Of a DNA stretch of 64,000 nucleotides, positions 47,835-59,439 are shown piece by piece. A program made the translations under genes and the position numbers. Where the stretch lies: contig NW_023601322.1 of the NCBI RefSeq assembly GCF_014898055.3, forward strand, positions 66,430,740-66,494,739, read 5' to 3'. Source of the DNA: Talpa occidentalis. Taxonomy: Eukaryota; Chordata; Mammalia; Eulipotyphla; Talpidae. Positions within the stretch are counted from its first letter, which is position 1; each line of letters opens with the position of its first letter. Below the pieces are notes generated by a model. It worked only from the letters and a program-made list of their open reading frames with translations, did not search any database and had not been told where the DNA came from.

Positions 47835-48324
47835 AGCAGTGTATTTCAAAAGATCCGCCTGTTCTGCTCCCCACTCTGCCTCTGGTGAATCCTCTCACAG
47901 CCCCCCACCTCTGGCCTACACCCCAGTTCTTGTATGCATAAGTAAAATAAATCTTAAAAAAAAGTAACGTAACTGATGATATATTTCAACTGGGAGCACT
48001 GCTAGGAAGGAGCCCAGGCCTCTCCCTGCCCTGAAAGGAAGAAGAGGGGACTGTATTTGGAGAAGAATCAGGGAGTGTTTCCTGGATGATGTGACAGGTA
48101 AACTGAGCCCAGAGAAAAGGCAGCTTGTGTTGAAGTGGAGAGTGGAAAAGAACCTTCCAGGCTGAGAAAACAGCACATGCAAAGGTCATGAGGCAGAAGC
48201 AACCAGGCCGCTGGGTGGAAGAAAGCATAAAGTAACTGGAACCTAGTGATAGAGGGATCAGTGGCTTCTCCAAGGCCACAGAGCTGTAAGCATCAGTTAT
48301 GAGAATTGGCGCCTTTAGCTTAAT

Positions 48325-48550
48325 GATAACAGTTAATATTTACTTAATTTTACATATATGTGCTCTGTCCTAAGTACTTTACATGTGTTTTCTCATTCAC
48401 TTTTCAGTCCCCTAGGAACTGATGCTTTTGTTCCCATTTTACAGATGATGAAATCAGGGAAGTTAATTTGCCCAAGGGCACACAACTGACTGCGGCAGAG
48501 CTGGGATTTGCACTCTGACATCCGGATCCAATGCCTATTCTCTTAACCCT
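48325..48550 (-). mobile_element. MIR SINE fossil
   Basis: 'tctcattcacttttcagtcc', 'cattttacagatgatgaaat' and 'cccaagggcacacaactgac' occur in reverse MIR order. Confidence 0.8.
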
Positions 48551-48639
48551 GCTTGGCCAAGCCTAAGAGTTAAACTTTGCTTGAGATGGACTGCAGCTCA
48601 TCAAGGCCTAGTTTCCTTTCACTGCATGGGTCCCTCTCC

Positions 48640-48960
48640 CATTGCGAGACCCCACACAGAGCTCCCTGGCCGCGGACTGGAGGTGACTCCCAGGAATCGC
48701 CCTTCTCTCGGCCCCAGGCCACGTGACGGTCCCGGCGGCCGCAGCTGAGCTGCCCCGCGCGGCCGCAGTGCGGTGTACACCGTTGTGTGCGTGCTCCCCA
48801 GCGGCCTGGAAATCTGGAAAAACGGACCCCAGGGAGCCGCCAGGGGCTGGGAGCGAGGGGGCGCCCCTAAGTGTCCGGCAGGGGGCTCTCTCTTCCCGCG
48901 ATCCCGGGGCCGAATTCCGCAGTCCCGCCGCCTGAAACACGTTCCCTCCAGCCTTGAGGG
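48640..48960. promoter_or_regulatory. Orphan CpG island
   Basis: A sharp G+C- and CpG-rich block in otherwise AT-balanced intergenic DNA, with gcggccgc-type sequence near 48737-48770. It includes a CACGTG E-box at 48720-48725 followed by TGACGG. Open frames through it on both strands are a by-product of high G+C and resemble no family I know. It could be the promoter of a non-coding RNA, an alternative upstream first exon of PCDH1, or an enhancer. Confidence 0.65.
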
Positions 48961-48969
48961 GGAAAACAG

Positions 48970-49220
48970 CGTTCATTTTTGATTAAAAATGACTATTTTT
49001 TAAATGGGCTTCATCCTTTATTTCTTTCCGTCCCTCTCCCAGGGCCAGAAAGAGGCGGAAAGCAACGCTGAGAATCCATTCCAGACGAGCAGCCAAGAGG
49101 AGACGAGGCAGCTCCCAGATGTTGATGTTTTGTTTTTTGACATAAATCTTTGCACTCATATGGGAGTTTTCATTGATTCATGTTCCCATCTGCTGAATTT
49201 CCTTTTATTTATTTAATATG
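48970..49220. other. Unique, possibly conserved non-coding block
   Basis: A stretch next to the CpG island with no repeat signature. It has a pyrimidine tract and cag at about 49018-49041, followed by a purine-rich segment and then AT-rich sequence (ttttatttatttaatatggc near 49203). It looks like an acceptor followed by an exon-like purine stretch, but no coding match is seen. Confidence 0.3.
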
Positions 49221-50011
49221 GCTTTTTGGGGAAATCTTGCTTGGAAGCTCTGGAGGAGCATAAACTGTGGCAACCTCTGCACACACACACCTCCCACCCC
49301 CAACCCCGCCCCACTCCCCATCAAACCTTGGCTGAGAGGTGTAGGGGAGAGTCCGAGGCACCCTGCAGAGAAGGGCGGCTCCAAGTCCTCACCCTAGGGG
49401 AGGGCCCCCTAGACCAGTGTTAGCATGACTGTTCCCCTGCTTGGGGCTTGCCTGAGGCTGTAAACCCCAGAAACAGCATGAGAGAGCAGGATCACATTGA
49501 GTCTCTGTTCCTTATCTTTCCTGACTACCCACAACACCAAATTCTTTTCACACTAAAACATGCCTACTCTCATATTAACAATTTGGAAACCAGCAAACAT
49601 CTAATGGGATGTCCGAATGCAACTTGTTACAACATCTTCTCCCCTGACTCATCCTGCACCCCTGCCCCCAGGAGTGATCCCTACTAATCAGAGCTTCAAC
49701 ACTAGAGTCAGACTGCTGAGTTTGAATCCTGAGTCTACTTTACATAGTAAATTTTTGAGTGAGTTAGCTTCTCTGAGCTTCTGTGAAATGGAGATACTTA
49801 TTTCTTTCTCAGATGCAGGTACATTTTGCAAATGAGGAAACTGCGGTAGAGAGTAGTTAAGAGATTTTTCCCAACTAAGGCAGAGCCAGCACACACTCCT
49901 AGGTCTTTCTGATCTCATCCTGCCTCACATGCCAACCCCACTCCTTGACCTGTTTCTCCTCCAGGTTCCCCAGGATAGGCCACCTGCCTGGAAGAAAGGG
50001 GAGCCCTCTTT

Positions 50012-50276
50012 TTTTTTTAAGATTTATTCATTTATACAAGAACTGGGGTACAGGCCAGAGGTGCAGGAAGGTGAGTGGATTCACCAGAGACAAAGTGGGG
50101 AGCAGAAAAGGCAGACAGACCAAAAATACTGCTGAGGGGAGCAGTGGGCAAGACAGGAGAGGTCTGCCGCACCATGTGTGTATCTCCCTGGCCGGCTGTG
50201 AATCGAACCCACACTGTAGAGGCTGCGGACAGCTTCAGAGTGCTGCACTCAACCTCCTGCGCCACCAGGGAGGCCC
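50012..50276 (-). mobile_element. tRNA-derived SINE (older subfamily)
   Basis: Minus-strand copy ending ccaccagggaggccc. Duplication GGGAGCCCTCTTTT (49998-50011) versus GGGAGCCCCCTTTT (50277-50290). Confidence 0.93.
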
Positions 50277-50552
50277 GGGAGCCCCCTTTTCCATGAGACT
50301 AAAGAAAAAGCTAGAAGACAGTGGTTTCAGAATGTCTTAGAAAAAATATCCATAAAATCTCGGAACATAGGCCTGCATTTGGATTTAAGATTGGATGGAA
50401 TCAAGGGGTCATCTCATTCGGTCTCTTGCTTAATCCAAGCAGGCTCCCCTGACAGGTACTCACCCCTCCTTCAGTTTGAGGATGCCTCTAGCTAATAGGA
50501 GACCCACAGACCAATGAATGGGAACATAGGAATGTAAGAAACCATGATTTTC

Positions 50553-50826
50553 GGGCCTCCCCAGTGGCACAGCGGTTTGAGCACTGTGCTGTGAAGCTGT
50601 CCATAGCCTCGGCAATGTGGGTTTGATTCCGGCTAGCCAGCGAGAATCCCACATGGTGTCGCAGACCTCTCCTGTCGCGCCCGCTGCTCCCCTCAGCAGT
50701 GTATTTCAGTAGATCTGCCTGTTCTGTTCCCCACTCTGTCTCTGGTGAATCCTCTCACCCTCCCGTGCCTCTGGCCTGTACCCCAGCTCTTGTATAAAAA
50801 TAAATAAATCTTTAAAAAAAGAAAAA
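50553..50826 (+). mobile_element. tRNA-derived SINE (older subfamily)
   Basis: Begins gggcctccccagtggcacag. A perfect 17-bp duplication AAGAAACCATGATTTTC lies at 50536-50552 and 50827-50843. Confidence 0.95.
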
Positions 50827-50920
50827 AAGAAACCATGATTTTCACAGACTAATCCTCTTAATGTTGGGGGAAAGGATGTTCTGGTAGGAGATGCCCTATA
50901 ACATTAAGACCTATGGTTGC

Positions 50921-51214
50921 TTGCCCTCCCTGGTGGTGCAGGGGTTAAAGACACAGCGCTATCAAGTGATGGATGATTGCCAGGTACTGCAACATGAGTT
51001 TGATCCCCAACCAGAGAGCTGACCCACAAGGTACAGCAGTCCTCTCCTATCTTGCCTACTGCTCCCCTCAGCAGTGTATTTCAGTCAATCTGCCTATACT
51101 GCTCCCCACACTATCTCTGGTGAATCCTCTCACACAAACACACCCCACACCTCTGGTCTACACCCCAGTTCTTGTATGCATAAATAATAAATAAATCTCA
51201 TTTTTTTAAAAAAA
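50921..51214 (+). mobile_element. tRNA-derived SINE (older subfamily, diverged)
   Basis: Begins at ccctccctggtggtgcaggg. Duplication AAGACCTATGGTTGC (50906-50920) versus AAGACCTACCCTTGC (51215-51229), so among the older copies. Confidence 0.9.
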
Positions 51215-53339
51215 AAGACCTACCCTTGCAAGGCCCAAGGTTACAACAGTCTGGAGTAGAATGGAGGGGTCACTCAACGTGGGATTACTCCATGGCACCA
51301 TCCTTTGTGAAGCATACACGAACATTCCCTCCCTTGTGTATGCCCTCCATTCACACTTCTCGCATGTGCTAATGGGAATCCCCTTGAAGGGCAGGATATT
51401 GTCACCTACCTGGGACACTTAAGTTCACCCTGTAGGTGCACATGCCCTTACCCCTTCATCCATGCCTGCTGTTTTCGGGAACTCCCATGTATGGTAAGCA
51501 GATGTGATGGTTCTACAAGTGCTTAGTGCCTTGCAGGAAGTAAGTCCTCAAAATATGTTCACTGAAGAGAATCAGATGGTCTAAGAGGGCACTTCTGTTC
51601 ACTTTCCCCAACTACCTACCATGAAACTATTGCCTTTTTCTTGAACTAACACCTACTCATTGGTTACAAGATTTATCCTTGAGACTGCTATGAGATAGAA
51701 AAGAAGTGGAAAATTATTACTCAAAGTAAGCAGAGAAGAAACAACCCCAGAAATAATGGAGAGGGGGAGGCGATGCACTGTAGTGAGATGGCTATTTATC
51801 CACCCAAATCCATCTTCTCCTTTTCCCACGGTAATAGAATCGAGCTATTCTCATTTGTGACTGTGGATGTGGCTGTGTAGCAGGGTCTACATTTCCAAGC
51901 ACCCATCATAGCTAGGGATGGCCAGGCAAGCACGTAAAAACGTGATACAACCCACATCCAGGTTAGGTTCACAAAACCTTTCACGTACATAGCAGCTTCC
52001 ACTCAGCAGCTGGACCTCACACTTAGCAGCATCCAGCGACCACGCACTCTATGATAAGGCCCAGAGTAACCTTTTTTTTTTTTTTTTTATGACTGTGTGG
52101 AATAGAACTGCCTGCTGATCTGAAACATTCTCTTCAGACCATTATGTGAGAGAAACAAACATTTATATTTTTTAAGCCAGTGAGTTATTACTGGCTTTCT
52201 AGTGACAGCAGTTGGGCATACCTTAATGAAAACCGAGAGTACATAGGGAGCTAGTGAAGAGCATGGGCTTCAAAGTCAGACTGACTTGCTATACACCTAG
52301 CTCCCCCTTAGAGCTGGTGACCCTGGGATACTGATAAACATTTCTGAGCCTCATTTTCCACATCAGTAAAACGAGAGGGCTCTCAACCTTTATTAAAACC
52401 AAAGATCTCTCTGTCACAGCAATCCCACTACAAATCATATGCTCTAGAGAATTATGATTGATACTCCAGAACACAAGTACAAGAATATTTATGATGTCTC
52501 CAAAGGGGAAATAACCCCATATCCATTTATAGTGAGTAGAAATAGAAACTGTGGAATTTCATACAATGAAATGTATAGCAACGAACATCAATTAACCTCA
52601 GATATATGAAGCAACAGAAATGAATTCCACAAAGACAAGAGTAAACTAAAAAAAAAATTAAAGAATATATATGTATGTGTATAGTGTGATTCCATTTACA
52701 TATACAGTAGTTAAAATATGATTTAGGGGTGCATACATGGATAATAAAGCTATAAAGAAAAGCAAGGGAATATTTATTATAGACATGTGTAATACTGTGT
52801 AATATATTAATATTTTATAGTGGACAGGTATGTGTTAAACTGCTCATATATATGTTTTAGACATCTGCGTATGCTACAGTTCATAAATTTATAAAATTTT
52901 AAGGTAAGTTACAGGTAGCATTATTAAATAAAGTCAAAGGTAAATTTAAAGGTAAGTTTATAAAACATAGTTGGTAGGTTGCATGAGAACGAATGAGTGC
53001 ATTAAGCATGTAAAGCACTAAGTTCCATTGCCTGATGAAAAGTATGGGCTCAAAGGAAGTCACTTTTTTCATGTTGAGTAAAAGATTTGGAATCTTGGAG
53101 CAGGTCACATAATTTATCAATGATAAAATTAAGAAAAGGCCCGGCCAAATGATTGGTGGTGGCTGGTGGCGGACATTTGGTGGTGGGTATGGAGTGATGT
53201 ATACAGTTGTTGAGATGAGAAACTACATCTGACACCTGCACAGTGTCATGAGCTAATGTTACCTCGATAGAAGGGGAGAAAGGCCCTTGCTTACCTTTCC
53301 TGCACATGGGTTTGCTATTTTCAAGATATCCTGTACCTA

Positions 53340-53673
53340 GGGCCTCCCCGGTGGCGCAGCGGTTGAGCGCTGGGTTGCGAACCTGCCCGCAGCCTCTGCG
53401 GCACCGGTTCAATCCCCGGCTGCTCCCCAGCCACCAGAGGAGGGTCCCACATGGCGCGCAGACCTCTCCTGCCGCCCGCTGCTCCCCTCAGCAGTGTACT
53501 TCGGTCCTTCTGCCTGCTCTGCTCCCTGCTCTGGCTCTGGTGAATTCTCTCACCCTCCCGCGCTTCTGACTGTACCCAGTGCATGTATAAACAAAAACAA
53601 GCAAATAAATAAATAAATAAATAAACATGCCTCTATAAAAAATAAAAAAATAAAATAAAAAAAAAAAAAAAAA
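53340..53673 (+). mobile_element. tRNA-derived SINE (young subfamily, near-consensus)
   Basis: Begins ggcctccccggtggcgcagc and has the catgcctctataaaa end plus poly-A. A perfect 17-bp duplication AAGATATCCTGTACCTA lies at 53323-53339 and 53674-53690. One of the youngest insertions in the window. Confidence 0.96.
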
Positions 53674-53701
53674 AAGATATCCTGTACCTAAGTGTAAGTT
53701 T

Positions 53702-53703
<2 letters not shown>

Positions 53704-53737
<34 letters not shown>
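53704..53737. repeat. (TG)n microsatellite
   Basis: About 17 uninterrupted TG units, immediately after the duplicated target site of a young SINE. Confidence 0.95.
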
Positions 53738-53738
<1 letters not shown>

Positions 53739-54704
53739 TCAAGAGATTAATTGATTTTGGGTTAGTTGGCAATCATAAGCTTAATGCAAAATTTGAAAAT
53801 TTCCCTCTCCCCTCAGAAAAGACACAGATGGGCAGGGGACTCTCAAGGGAACCCCTAGGCCTAGGGTGCCTGGAAGAGAGGAGAAAGTTGAGGAGAAAAT
53901 TACATTTGTGCAGGCCCAGGAGAGAGGCCCAGGCATGAGGCTGCAGTCAGTCCCCAGGATGTCACCTACCCCCTCTTGGCAGCATCGTGTTTCCTGCAGA
54001 GTGGATGAGATGAGACCTCAGAAGTCAGCACAGGCGACAGTAGGATGGCCTGGGCCCAGTTCAGTGACAGTGAGGGAAGCTATTCTGCTGACTTCATGCT
54101 TTAAGGCAACCTTGGAAGCAGCCCAGAGTAAGAGCAACCACCCAGCCAAAAGGCACTGGGATCAGCCAGGAGGCCAAGAAAACCTGGCTGGAGTCTTCCA
54201 GCAGGAGATGCCAAGAGAGGTGTGCTCCTCCGCCTGCCACGTGTGAGGGTCTTAGAATTGAAACTGCTGTGTCCACACTGGTCCTGAGCTCCCTAGATGT
54301 GCCACCCTACTGGGATCCCAGTTTGGAAGACCAGAGAAGGCCTCCTTTCTCAACCTTTTTTCAAAGGAGCATGGTAAGTCACACTAGGAGAGAAGGGAGT
54401 TTAAACTTTGGACTCATCACAGAGATTGCGGGCTCTTGGGCTAGAGACTCCTTAGGATTTTCCTCTTCATGCAATTCAGTATTTCAATTCACCCAGTATC
54501 CACTGACTATAGGTAATATCCAGGTGCTTTTTCTCAATGCTGGGGATATTACAATGGCTGAGAAAGACATAGACCCTGTTCTTACGGAGTTTACAGTCTG
54601 GGGTGGGGGGTGGGAAAGGACAAGTAATTACAATTATGAAGTATGCTATAAAAGGAGAAGTTCAGGGACCAATAGGAGAGGATCCATAGGAGGTTTAATA
54701 TAGC

Positions 54705-54835
54705 TTAAGTGATGTTTCTCAAAATACTGTCCTACTTCCAACACTAGAAGTCTTATAGATAATTCAGATTCCTGGACCTAGCACCAGATATATGGAATCA
54801 GAGACCCTGAAGTTGGGGCCAGTAATCTGCTTTTT
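54705..54835. mobile_element. MER5A-like hAT transposon fossil
   Basis: 'gatgtttctcaaaatactgt', an 'aattcagattcctggaccta' block and a 'ggaatcagagaccctgaagt' block near the end match the order of the MER5A non-autonomous element. It is diverged. Confidence 0.6.
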
Positions 54836-54896
54836 TTTTAAAAAAAAAAAAAGTAAAATTCACATAGCATACAATTAACCATTCAAAAGCACAAGG

Positions 54897-55177
54897 GGCC
54901 TCCTCTGGTGACGCAGCAGTTGAGTGCTGGGTTGCGAAGCTGCCCGCAGCCTCAGCAGCACTGGCTCGATCCCCGGCCACCGGGCAAGGGTCCCACATGG
55001 CCTGCAGACCTCTCCTGCTGCCCGCTGTTCCCTTCAGCAGTGTACTTCGTCAGTCTGCCTGTTCTGTTCCCCACTCTGGCTCTGGTGAATTATCTCACCA
55101 CCCTCCTCCCTCCGCACTTCTGACTGTACCCAGTGTTTGTATAAATAAATAAATAAATCTTTTAAAAATAAATAAAT
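54897..55177 (+). mobile_element. tRNA-derived SINE inserted in an L1
   Basis: Begins ggcctcctctggtgacgcag. Duplication AAAAGCACAAGG (54885-54896) versus AAAAGCATACGG (55178-55189). The L1 sequence continues directly across the insertion. Confidence 0.92.
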
Positions 55178-56345
55178 AAAAGCATACGGTGGCCTTTAGG
55201 ACTTTCCCAACATTGTGCAATCACCTCCATCTAATTCTAAAACGTTTCTGTCACACCAAAAAGAAACCCCATACCTACCCAGCAGCTACTCCTCACTCCC
55301 CACTTCTCCATATCTGGGAAACCACTAGCCTGCTTTCTGTCCTACCTATGTAGAATATTCATATGAATGAAATCACACATCATAAATATTCATATGAATG
55401 AAATCACACATCATATGCACATCTGTATCTGCTTTCTTTCACTTAGCATAATGTCTTTGAGGCTCATCTGTGTTGCTTCGTACATCTGTATTTCATTTCT
55501 TCGTATTGCTAAACAGTATTCCATTACATGGATATACCACCTTCAGTTTGTCCATTCATCCATTGATGGGTATTTGGGCTGTTTCTACCTTTGAGTTATT
55601 GAGAATATTGCTGTGAACTTTCATGTCCAAATTTTTGTCTAAGTACCTGTTTTTAATTCCCTTGGGAATTGCTGGGTAATACACTTCGGTAAATCTATGT
55701 TAAGCTTTTCAAGGTACTACCAAACTGTTTTTCCACAGTTGCTGCATCATTTTATACACCCATCATGAATGTATGAGGGTTCCAACATCGCCACATTCAT
55801 TCCAACACTTGTTACTTTTATTATAGCTAAACAATTGAGTGTAAAGTGGTATGTCATTAGGTTTTAATTTCATTTCCCAAATGACTAATGAGGTTGAGCA
55901 TCTTTTCATGTACTTATTGGATATTTGTATATCTTTGGAGAAATGTCTATTCAAGTTCTTTGCCCATGTTTTAATTGGATTATTTGCCTTTTTGTCATTG
56001 ATTTGTAAAGTCCTTTATATATCTTTATATATTCTGGATATGAGAAACTTCTTGAATATATAATTTGTAAAGAAAGAAAGTGAAAAGTGTCTTTTTACTT
56101 TCTTGATTGTGTCCTCTGATGTGCAGAAGTTTTTTTTATTTTGCTGATGTCCAATTTATCCACTTTTTATTTTGTTGCTTTCACTTTTAGTGTAATATTG
56201 AAGAAATCATTGACAACCAAGGTGATGGAGATTTCCCTTTATTTTCTTTCAAGAGTTTTATAGTTTTAGCCCTTACATTTAGGTGTTTGATCCATAATGA
56301 GTTAATTTTTTAATAAATGTGAGCCAGGGACCCAACTTCTTTTTA

Positions 56346-56346
<1 letters not shown>

Positions 56347-56396
<50 letters not shown>
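56347..56396. repeat. (ATCT)n tetranucleotide microsatellite
   Basis: About twelve uninterrupted ATCT units inside the L1 fragment. Confidence 0.96.
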
Positions 56397-56689
56397 GCTT
56401 ATGGCTGTCCAGTTGTATCAGTACTGTTTGTTGAAGAAAGTATCCTCTTCTCATTGGGTGCTCTTGGCATCCTTGTTGAAAGTCAATTTAACCATAGATG
56501 TATGAGCTTATTTCAGGACTTCCAATTCTATTCCATTGACTTGTATGTCTACCCTTATGCCAGTATCACACCACTTTGATTACTATAAATTTTCAATAAG
56601 TTTTCAAATCAGGAAATTTAAGTCCTCCAACTTTGTTGGATTGTTTTGGCTACTCCAGCTCCCCTGTGATTCCAGATGCTCAGATAAAA

Positions 56690-57585
56690 AAAATTAATTG
56701 TAACATATATATGTACATACACATAAAATATCTTTAAATGCACAATTAAATACTGCTAAATATGCTCATATTATTGTGCAACCAATCTTAAGAATTTTTT
56801 TCTTCCCCCCCTTAAAATTTTTTTCATCTTACAAAACTAAAACTCATTTTATTCTCCTCCAACTCCTGGCAACCACCACTTAACTTTCTGTGTGTATGAA
56901 AGTGACCACTCTAGATACCTCATATAAATGGAATCACGCATTATTTGTCATTTTGTGACTAGCTTATTCCACCTATCATATTGTCCTCAAGAGTCACCCA
57001 TGTTGTAGCTTGTGTCATAATTTCCTTCTTTTTCAAGGCTGAAAAATATTCTATTATATGTATATATCAAATTTTGTTTAACATTCCCCCATCAATGAAC
57101 ATTTGCATTGCTCCCACATTTCAGTTTTTGTGAATAGTGCTGTTCTGAACATGAGTTTACAAATACCTTTTTGAGATCTTGTTTTCAGTTCTTTTGGTTA
57201 TATACCCAAAAGTGGAATTGCTGGGTCATATGATAATTCCATTTTTAATTTTTTGAGGCACCACCAAACTATTTTCTAAAGTGATTACACCATTGTATAT
57301 ATCTCATGGATAGTGTACAGGGGTTCCAATTTCTCCATTCCTCACCACTTGTTTTTTTGTTTTGTCTTTTTGTTTTGATAGTGTGAGGTGATTACTCACT
57401 GTGGTTTTGATTTGCATAGGAATTTGCATTTTAAAATAAATTTTTATTTGGAATAATCTTAGATTTGCAAAAAAGTTGTGAGGATAATACAGAAAGTTCT
57501 TGATTATCTCTCATTTAGTTTCCCCTAATGTTATCACGTTACATTATCATGGTTCTTGGTCAAAACTGGGAATCTGCTTTGTAAT

Positions 57586-57590
<5 letters not shown>
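56690..57590 (-). mobile_element. L1 LINE fragments, old
   Basis: A second antisense L1 3' region: 'tggcaaccaccacttaactt' at 56868, 'ggctgaaaaatattctatta' at 57038, 'ggaattgctgggtcatatga' at 57213. From about 57425 a different L1 3' end follows ('atttgcaaaaaagttgtgag'), so at least two truncated insertions abut here. Confidence 0.8.

Positions 57591-57624
<34 letters not shown>
57588..57624. repeat. (CA)n microsatellite
   Basis: About 18 CA units at the end of the L1-derived stretch. Confidence 0.95.
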
Positions 57625-57628
<4 letters not shown>

Positions 57629-57809
57629 GACTCTTACATGCACTGAAGTTTGAGTACCACTGAGGGGTCAGGAAAGTCCTTCAGGGAAACACATTTCAAC
57701 TGCTACTTGAAAGATCCATATAAGTGAGTAAAAGGAATGAAGTGTGATCCAGACAGAGGGAACAAATTGTGCCAAAGCCTGAGGGTAATAAAGAACTTGG
57801 AGTATTAGA

Positions 57810-58045
57810 GGATAATCATAATGACAATAATAGTAATTTATTGATACTTAACATATGCCAAGCACTGTTAAGCACTTTAAACCATTATATTACTTAAATT
57901 TTCACAACAACCCTATAAAGGAGAAAATGTTATCATCTCCATTTTATAGATGAGGTAACTAAGACTTGAAAGAGAAAAGTTACTTGCCCAAGGCCACCCA
58001 GGTATAAAGTGGCAAAGAAAGGATTTGAACTCAGATCTTTCTTTT
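57810..58045 (-). mobile_element. MIR SINE fossil (well preserved)
   Basis: 'catatgccaagcactgttaa', 'cattttatagatgaggtaac', 'acttgcccaaggccacccag' and 'ggatttgaactcagatcttt' are in reverse MIR order. Confidence 0.87.
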
Positions 58046-58241
58046 GCAACTCATTTTATCCCACCAGGCCCCAGTAATGTTTATGCATCTGCTGGCAACA
58101 AAAGGCAAAGCATGAAACAATTGTGTTTCCCTCTCCCTGACCCAGTCTTGCTTTCCTTTTCCCCAAGGCTACTGACCCTTCAGGGTTCAGAGAGGCCTTC
58201 CCATTCCAAAGCTGGCCCTTAGTGTAATTCTCTCTTACTGT

Positions 58242-58515
58242 TTTTTTCTTAAAGATTTATTTATTTATGCATACAAGAGCTGGGGTACAGGCCAGAGATG
58301 TGGGGGGTGAGAGGATTCACCAGAGACAGAGTGGAGAACAGAACAGGTAGATTGACTGAAATACACTGCTGAAGGGAGAAGCAGGTGAGTCAGGAGAGGT
58401 CTGCTGCGCCATGTGGGTTGCTCCCAGGCTGGCTGGGGATCTAACTCGTGCTGAAGAGGCTGTGAATTGCTTCATAGTGTGGTGTTTAACCCTTTGCGCC
58501 ACCAGGGAGGCCCCT
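58242..58515 (-). mobile_element. tRNA-derived SINE (older subfamily)
   Basis: Minus-strand copy from tttttcttaaagatttattt to accagggaggcccc. Duplication AATTCTCTCTTACTGT (58226-58241) versus AAATCTCTCTTATTGT (58516-58531). Confidence 0.92.
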
Positions 58516-58839
58516 AAATCTCTCTTATTGTATTGACAGTTGAATGAATGAGTAAAAGTAAGTAGTATTAGGAACAATTTGCAATTACATACTTATTCAA
58601 TTCATGTGTTTATTTGTTTAATGCCTCTGTCTCTGACTAAACCCTCAACCCTTGAAAGCAGGGATCAAGATTGTTTGGTTCATCTAGTACCAATAGGTAC
58701 ATGCTAAGTATTTATTGAAGAAATGAAGAAAGATAAGGAGAAACCCCCTTTTTTTTTTGCATATTAAAAGTGATTTTTAACTTTGAGAAAGAAGAAAATC
58801 AAAAGGGTTGCTAGAAGTCACTTAAGACATTAACCTACT

Positions 58840-59115
58840 ATGGGCCTCCCCTGGTGGCGCAGCGGTTGAGCTCTGGGCTGCAAAAATGCCCGCAACCTCT
58901 GCAATGCCGGTTTGATCCCCGGCCACCGGCGAGGGTCCCACATGGCGCAACAGACCTTTCCTGCCAAGTTCACTGCTCAAATCAGCAGTGTATTTCGTTG
59001 GACTGCCTGTTCTGTTCCCCGCTCTGGCTCTGGCGAATTCTCTCACCCTCCCGCGCTTCTGACTGTACCCAGTGCTTGTATAAATAAATAAATAAATCTT
59101 TAGGGGGAAAAAAAA
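58840..59115 (+). mobile_element. tRNA-derived SINE (young-type head)
   Basis: Begins ggcctcccctggtggcgcag. A perfect 16-bp duplication AAGACATTAACCTACT lies at 58824-58839 and 59116-59131. Confidence 0.95.
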
Positions 59116-59439
59116 AAGACATTAACCTACTGTTGTTCCCTCTCTCCTGTAAAAAAAACCTCAACCTCACTCCTCCAGCCGTCACACCCCATAGAAAGCG
59201 TCAGTGGTTCTGATTCCTGGAAAAGAGATACAGAAGAGACGATGGGGCTGATCTAAGAAACACCTCCTTCCATCACTGGAAGTTCAAATCCTGAGATGGG
59301 GGGTGAAAAGAATATCAACAAGAGGAAAACAGAATGCCTCCCCGACAGAAAGTCAACTGACTACAAGGAGAGAAGGAGGCAAGTGACCTCCCAGCCCTTT
59401 TCCACTCTCCAGCATAGCACTCGAGTGCTACCAGAGTGA

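Larger units (their letters stand above)
47322..47962 (+). mobile_element. Older tRNA-derived SINE split by a younger SINE
   Basis: The 5' part runs 47322-47474 and the 3' part resumes at 47849 through the ATAAGTAAAATAAATC tail. Outer duplication GTAACAAAACTG (47312-47323) versus GTAACGTAACTG (47963-47974). The interruption is a minus-strand young copy. Confidence 0.9.
39400..48600. other. Intergenic, SINE-rich, no coding gene found
   Basis: This is the start of the long interval that in human separates DELE1 from PCDH1. Open frames here are short, and the longer ones coincide with SINE copies. It contains SINEs at 40007, 41747, 43081, 44963 and 47322, MIR fossils (39905-40395 split, 44075-44240, 45795-46000, 46705-46890, 48325-48550) and G/C homopolymers near 46135-46195. 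Confidence 0.7.
54840..56665 (-). mobile_element. L1 LINE fragment, old
   Basis: The plus strand is antisense L1: 'attcacatagcatacaatta' at 54858, 'agtattccattacatggata' at 55515, 'ggaattgctgggtaatacac' at 55665, 'aatgactaatgaggttgagc' at 55878, and 'aagtcctccaactttgttgg' at 56620. It is split by a plus-strand SINE at 54897-55177 and holds an ATCT microsatellite. It covers the 3' end and the last part of ORF2; frames are broken throughout. Confidence 0.85.

Noticed and set aside
48608..48976. 122-codon minus-strand frame in the orphan CpG island
   Set aside because: Stop codons are rare in G+C-rich DNA; other frames are also open here, and nothing resembles a known protein.
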